NCBI GenBank assembly: GCA_028281485.1
Contig: JANQJT010000200.1
Location: 1 to 7,491, forward strand
DNA length: 7,491 nt
DNA from: Phycisphaeraceae bacterium
GTDB taxonomy: Bacteria > Planctomycetota > Phycisphaerae > Phycisphaerales > Zrk34
Direction: 5' to 3'
Positions 4,984 through 7,491 of this stretch are shown here, one piece after another. The position numbers and the translations under genes are program-made. Positions within the stretch are counted from its first letter, which is position 1. Every line of letters begins with the position of its first letter. Below the pieces are notes generated by a model. It made no database searches. It saw only the letters and a list, made by a program, of their open reading frames with translations, and was not told where the DNA came from.

Positions 4984-5478
4984 ATGAAGTGTGACAAGTG
5001 TGACCAACCCGCGACCGTGCACCTGATCGAGATTGTCAACGGCAAGAAGATCGAGAAGCACCTGTGCGAGAAGCACGCGGTGGAGGAGGGTGTGACGGTC
5101 AAGATGACCGCGGCGCCGATCAACGATCTGCTCGAGAAGTTTGTGATGAAACAGACGGGCGAGGCCGAGACGGTCGAGCGCCAGGCGTGTGAGTCGTGTG
5201 GGCTGACGTGGGACCAGTTCCGCAAGCGCGGGCTGCTGGGCTGCCCGGGGTGCTACCGGGTGTTTGCCGACCAGCTGATGCCGCTGTTGGAGCGGGCGCA
5301 CGAGGGATCGAACCAGCACGTGGGCAAGGCGCCGCGGTGTGCGGGGGCGGGCGAGTTGCGACAGCAGCGGCTGATGCAGCTGCGGCGTGAGCTGGACCAG
5401 GCGGTGGCCGCGGAGCAGTACGAGCGTGCGGCGGCGCTGCGTGACGAGGTGGATCACCTGGAGCAAGACGACACGTGA
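4984..5478 (+). CDS. mcsA: Zinc-binding activator of protein-arginine kinase, McsA
   Basis: McsA activates the arginine kinase McsB in the Firmicutes stress system and in the ClpCP quality-control pathway. The 164-residue product has the family layout. Two zinc-binding clusters are visible: C3-x2-C6 with C28/H31, and C69-x2-C72 with C87-x2-C90. The HVGKAP segment (112-117) follows, and a C-terminal UvrB/UvrC (UVR) helical hairpin covers about 130-160 (LRRELDQAVAAEQYERAA). GAGG (4973-4976) lies seven bases before the ATG. The stop codon overlaps the mcsB GTG, implying translational coupling. UvrB and ClpC also carry a UVR motif, but the size, the two zinc clusters and the mcsB neighbour settle the call. 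Neither ctsR nor clpC is present in the window. Confidence 0.93.
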   Translation: MKCDKCDQPATVHLIEIVNGKKIEKHLCEKHAVEEGVTVKMTAAPINDLLEKFVMKQTGEAETVERQACESCGLTWDQFRKRGLLGCPGCYRVFADQLMPLLERAHEGSNQHVGKAPRCAGAGELRQQRLMQLRRELDQAVAAEQYERAAALRDEVDHLEQDDT

Positions 5479-6530
5479 GTATGCCCGAGCACACGGATCG
5501 TGCCAGCGACTGGATGAAAGGCGACGGGCCTTTCAGCGATGTGGTGATGTCGAGCCGGGTACGCCTGGCGCGCAACCTGGCGGGGTTCCCTTTCTTATCG
5601 AAGACCAGCGCGACGCAGCGGCGTGAGATCGCCTGCGCCTGTCGCGATCACCTGATGGACAGCGGCATCGCCGAGTCGATGCTGTGGGTTGACCTGCCGG
5701 ACAGCTCGGAGATGGATCGACAGATATTGGTCGAGCGCCACCTGATCAGTCGTCAGCACGCCAAGGGCGGCGAGCCGCGCGGCGTGGCGATCGCGCTGGA
5801 CGAGTCGGTCTCGGTGATGGTCAACGAAGAGGATCACCTGCGCATCGGCGTGTTGCGCAGCGGGATGCAGCTCGACGACGGTTTCGCACACGCCAACCAG
5901 ATCGACGACCTTTTGGAACAGCGCGCCGGCTACGCGTACTCCAGCCGGTTCGGCTACCTCACGGCCTGCCCGACGAACGTGGGCAGCGGCATCCGCATTT
6001 CGGTCATGCTGCACCTGCCGGCGCTGGTGATGACCGGCGAGATCGAGAAGGTCAAGCAGGCCGCCAACGACATGCACCTGGCGGTGCGCGGGTTCCACGG
6101 CGAGGGGACGGAAGCGACGGGCGACCTGTACCAGATATCCAACCAGACGACGCTGGGCCGAACCGAGCAGGAGATGCTGGCCGATTTCCAGCGAGAGATC
6201 ATCCCGAAGGTGATCGAGTACGAACACGCGGCGCGGCAGGCGATGGCGGACCGGCGGACGTACCTGCTGGACGACCGAATCCACCGGGCCCAGGGCGTGC
6301 TGACCAGTGCGAGGCTGCTGTCGAGCAGCGAGGCGCTGGCGCTGCTGAGCCACCTGCGGCTGGGTGTTTCGATGGGGCGAATCGCCGATATCGAGCTGGG
6401 ATTGATCAATGAGCTGATTCTCTTGACGCAACCGGCACACCTGCAGAGAATCGCGGGCGGGCGGCTCGACGGCGAGCAGCGTCGCGAGTTCCGGGCGGAG
6501 TTTGTGCGTCGGCGACTGACCGGAGGTTGA
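5475..6530 (+). CDS. mcsB: Protein-arginine kinase McsB
   Basis: McsB transfers phosphate from ATP to arginine side chains; in Bacillus the phosphoarginine marks proteins for ClpCP. The 351-residue product resembles the catalytic domain of phosphagen (creatine/arginine) kinases. It has SSRVRLARN (26-34) for phosphate binding, NEEDHLRI (117-124) with the catalytic acidic residues, and CPTNVGSG (165-172) with the active-site Cys165, where the family usually has GTG. NQTTLGRTEQE (223-233) is also typical. Near the C-terminus RREFRA (336-341) aligns with the RDxxRA phosphoarginine-sensing motif but has Arg in place of Asp. Two starts are possible: GTG 5475, overlapping mcsA by four bases with GGAG (5460-5463) 11 bases upstream, or ATG 5481. 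The GTG is slightly favoured. Confidence 0.94.
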   Translation: MSMPEHTDRASDWMKGDGPFSDVVMSSRVRLARNLAGFPFLSKTSATQRREIACACRDHLMDSGIAESMLWVDLPDSSEMDRQILVERHLISRQHAKGGEPRGVAIALDESVSVMVNEEDHLRIGVLRSGMQLDDGFAHANQIDDLLEQRAGYAYSSRFGYLTACPTNVGSGIRISVMLHLPALVMTGEIEKVKQAANDMHLAVRGFHGEGTEATGDLYQISNQTTLGRTEQEMLADFQREIIPKVIEYEHAARQAMADRRTYLLDDRIHRAQGVLTSARLLSSSEALALLSHLRLGVSMGRIADIELGLINELILLTQPAHLQRIAGGRLDGEQRREFRAEFVRRRLTGG

Positions 6531-6587
6531 GCATCGGTGTCGGGGTCGGCACGCGGTGTTTCTTGGGGGATGTCTTTAGATCGCAGC

Positions 6588-6603
6588 GCGGCAGATTCGC
6601 CGC
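6588..6603 (+). other. Short GC hairpin between mcsB and the next gene
   Basis: GCGGC (6588-6592) and GCCGC (6599-6603) flank AGATTC. No T run follows, so termination of mcsB here is not supported. It sits just before a CGATCGATCGA run (6604-6614). The whole 98-base gap (6531-6628) shows no clear promoter, so the downstream gene may be read from the mcsAB promoter. Confidence 0.25.
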
Positions 6604-6628
6604 CGATCGATCGAGAAGGGTTTGGGCC

Positions 6629-7489
6629 ATGCCACAGCTGGCAACGACCGCGGCGTTCGGATTCAGTGATTTCAATCCGCCGGTCATCCTGGCGTTGTAT
6701 CGCGCGTTGGGGTGCGTGTCGTGTCAGTTCTACCGCAACGAAGAGAACCCGCCGACGGTGCGCGAGGCGATCGAGATCACGACCGAGGCGCACCTGCCGA
6801 TCGATTCGATCCACGGGGTGTTCGGCCCGAAATACGATCCGTCGAGCCCGGACGAGACGGAGCGGGCGCGCGTGATGGACGTGTATCGTCGCGAGGGGGA
6901 GCTGTCTTTGGAGCTGGGCGGGCCGATGGTGGTGGTGCACCCCGCGGCGCCGGCGGGGGCTAACGTGACGGTCACGGACGCCGACCGCGCCGAGCGTGAG
7001 AAGCCGCTGATGAAGTCCATGGAGCGGCTGGCGCGCACGGGCGAGGAATTGGGCGTGGTGTACCTGATGGAGAACATCACGGCCGACTACTGGATCGGCG
7101 AAGACCCGATCCGGTTGGCCCGGTGGATACGCCAGATCGATTCGCCATACCTGCGGATGTGTTTCGACACGGGTCACGCGCTGATGACCGGTACGGTCGA
7201 GGACCGTCTGACGGAGGTGGCGGACGTGGTGGACTACTTGCACATCCACGACAACGACGCGGTGACCGACAGCCACCTGATGCCGGGCGACGGCGAGACG
7301 AACTGGCCGGCGCTGGGGCGGGCGATTCTGGATAGCGATCTCCACGTGCCGCTGATGCTGGAGGTGTTCTACCTGGCGGATCGGTTACGCGAGCTGGCGA
7401 GCGGGGGTCTGCCGGAGCGGTTCGCAGAGTGGTTCGACCTGGCGGGATCGAATCGGTTGCGCGCCAATGCGGTGCGATCCGCGGTGTAG
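6629..7489 (+). CDS. Sugar phosphate isomerase/epimerase-like TIM-barrel protein
   Basis: This 286-residue protein belongs to the xylose isomerase-like / AP endonuclease 2 TIM-barrel superfamily, whose members use divalent metal to isomerise or epimerise sugars and related compounds. Likely metal and catalytic residues sit at the ends of successive strands: His62 (SIHGVFG), His104 (VVVHPA), Glu148 (LMENI), Asp180 and His183 (CFDTGH), His205/His207 (LHIHDND), His216, and Glu245 (LEVFY). GDGETNW (220-226) is typical of the family. The substrate cannot be inferred. The frame extends upstream to a TTG at 6527, but that codon lies directly against its purine-rich site. The ATG at 6629 has GAGAAGGG (6613-6620) eight bases upstream and starts where family similarity begins. 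It follows mcsB by 98 bases on the same strand, with no obvious functional tie. Confidence 0.85.
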   Translation: MPQLATTAAFGFSDFNPPVILALYRALGCVSCQFYRNEENPPTVREAIEITTEAHLPIDSIHGVFGPKYDPSSPDETERARVMDVYRREGELSLELGGPMVVVHPAAPAGANVTVTDADRAEREKPLMKSMERLARTGEELGVVYLMENITADYWIGEDPIRLARWIRQIDSPYLRMCFDTGHALMTGTVEDRLTEVADVVDYLHIHDNDAVTDSHLMPGDGETNWPALGRAILDSDLHVPLMLEVFYLADRLRELASGGLPERFAEWFDLAGSNRLRANAVRSAV

Positions 7490-7491
7490 GC

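Noticed and set aside
6527..6628. TTG start at 6527 for the isomerase-like gene, overlapping the mcsB stop
   Set aside because: Its only purine-rich site abuts the start codon, the added 34 residues look unrelated to the family, and the ATG at 6629 has a well-spaced ribosome site.
5954..7345. Minus-strand open frame of 463 codons across mcsB and the isomerase-like gene
   Set aside because: It crosses two recognised + strand genes and their spacer, and the translation is Arg/Ser/His-rich without domains, typical of antisense frames in GC-rich DNA.

Overview
The window is a high-GC bacterial chromosome segment made mostly of housekeeping genes. It carries the ribosomal protein genes rpmI, rplT and rpsT, a branched-chain aminotransferase, exonuclease VII large subunit, a tRNA-Gln and the mcsA-mcsB protein-arginine kinase pair. 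Strong G/C third-position bias, Shine-Dalgarno sites, sigma70-like promoters and mcsAB in a high-GC setting fit a planctomycete, perhaps of the Phycisphaerae. That placement is inferred from the gene set and protein style, not from a marker phylogeny. I see no phage, transposon, CRISPR or defence genes.

Layout. Positions 1-79 may hold the last codons of a rightward gene that begins outside the window. Positions 80-318 are a gene-free, relatively AT-rich stretch with a series of stem-loops that ends in a rightward terminator-like hairpin (313-337). A leftward block follows, read from right to left: rpmI (2825-2616), rplT (2503-2126), ilvE-type aminotransferase (2103-1183) and an NAD-dependent epimerase/dehydratase (1164-319). 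The last three are separated by only 22 and 18 bases and look like one transcript, with a good promoter at 2861-2889. Rightward xseA (2989-4356) diverges from rpmI, and the two promoters lie nearly back to back.

Rightward from there are rpsT (4469-4741), with its own promoter and a hairpin near the predicted 5' end of the mRNA, then tRNA-Gln(CUG) at 4792-4862 and a textbook intrinsic terminator at 4874-4897. Next come mcsA (4984-5478) and mcsB (5475-6530), overlapping by four bases if mcsB uses its GTG start, and a TIM-barrel sugar phosphate isomerase/epimerase-like gene (6629-7489).

Functionally the window joins translation (L35, L20, S20, tRNA-Gln), amino-acid supply (IlvE), DNA repair (XseA) and protein quality control (McsA/McsB, which tag proteins with phosphoarginine for Clp proteolysis in Firmicutes). 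The points most worth a second look are the structured 191-337 region, rpmI-rplT without infC and with a very short leader, mcsAB without ctsR or recognisable heat-shock operators, a changed allosteric motif in McsB, and an A1-U72 pair in the tRNA-Gln. I do not see convincing evidence for a wholly new multi-gene system.
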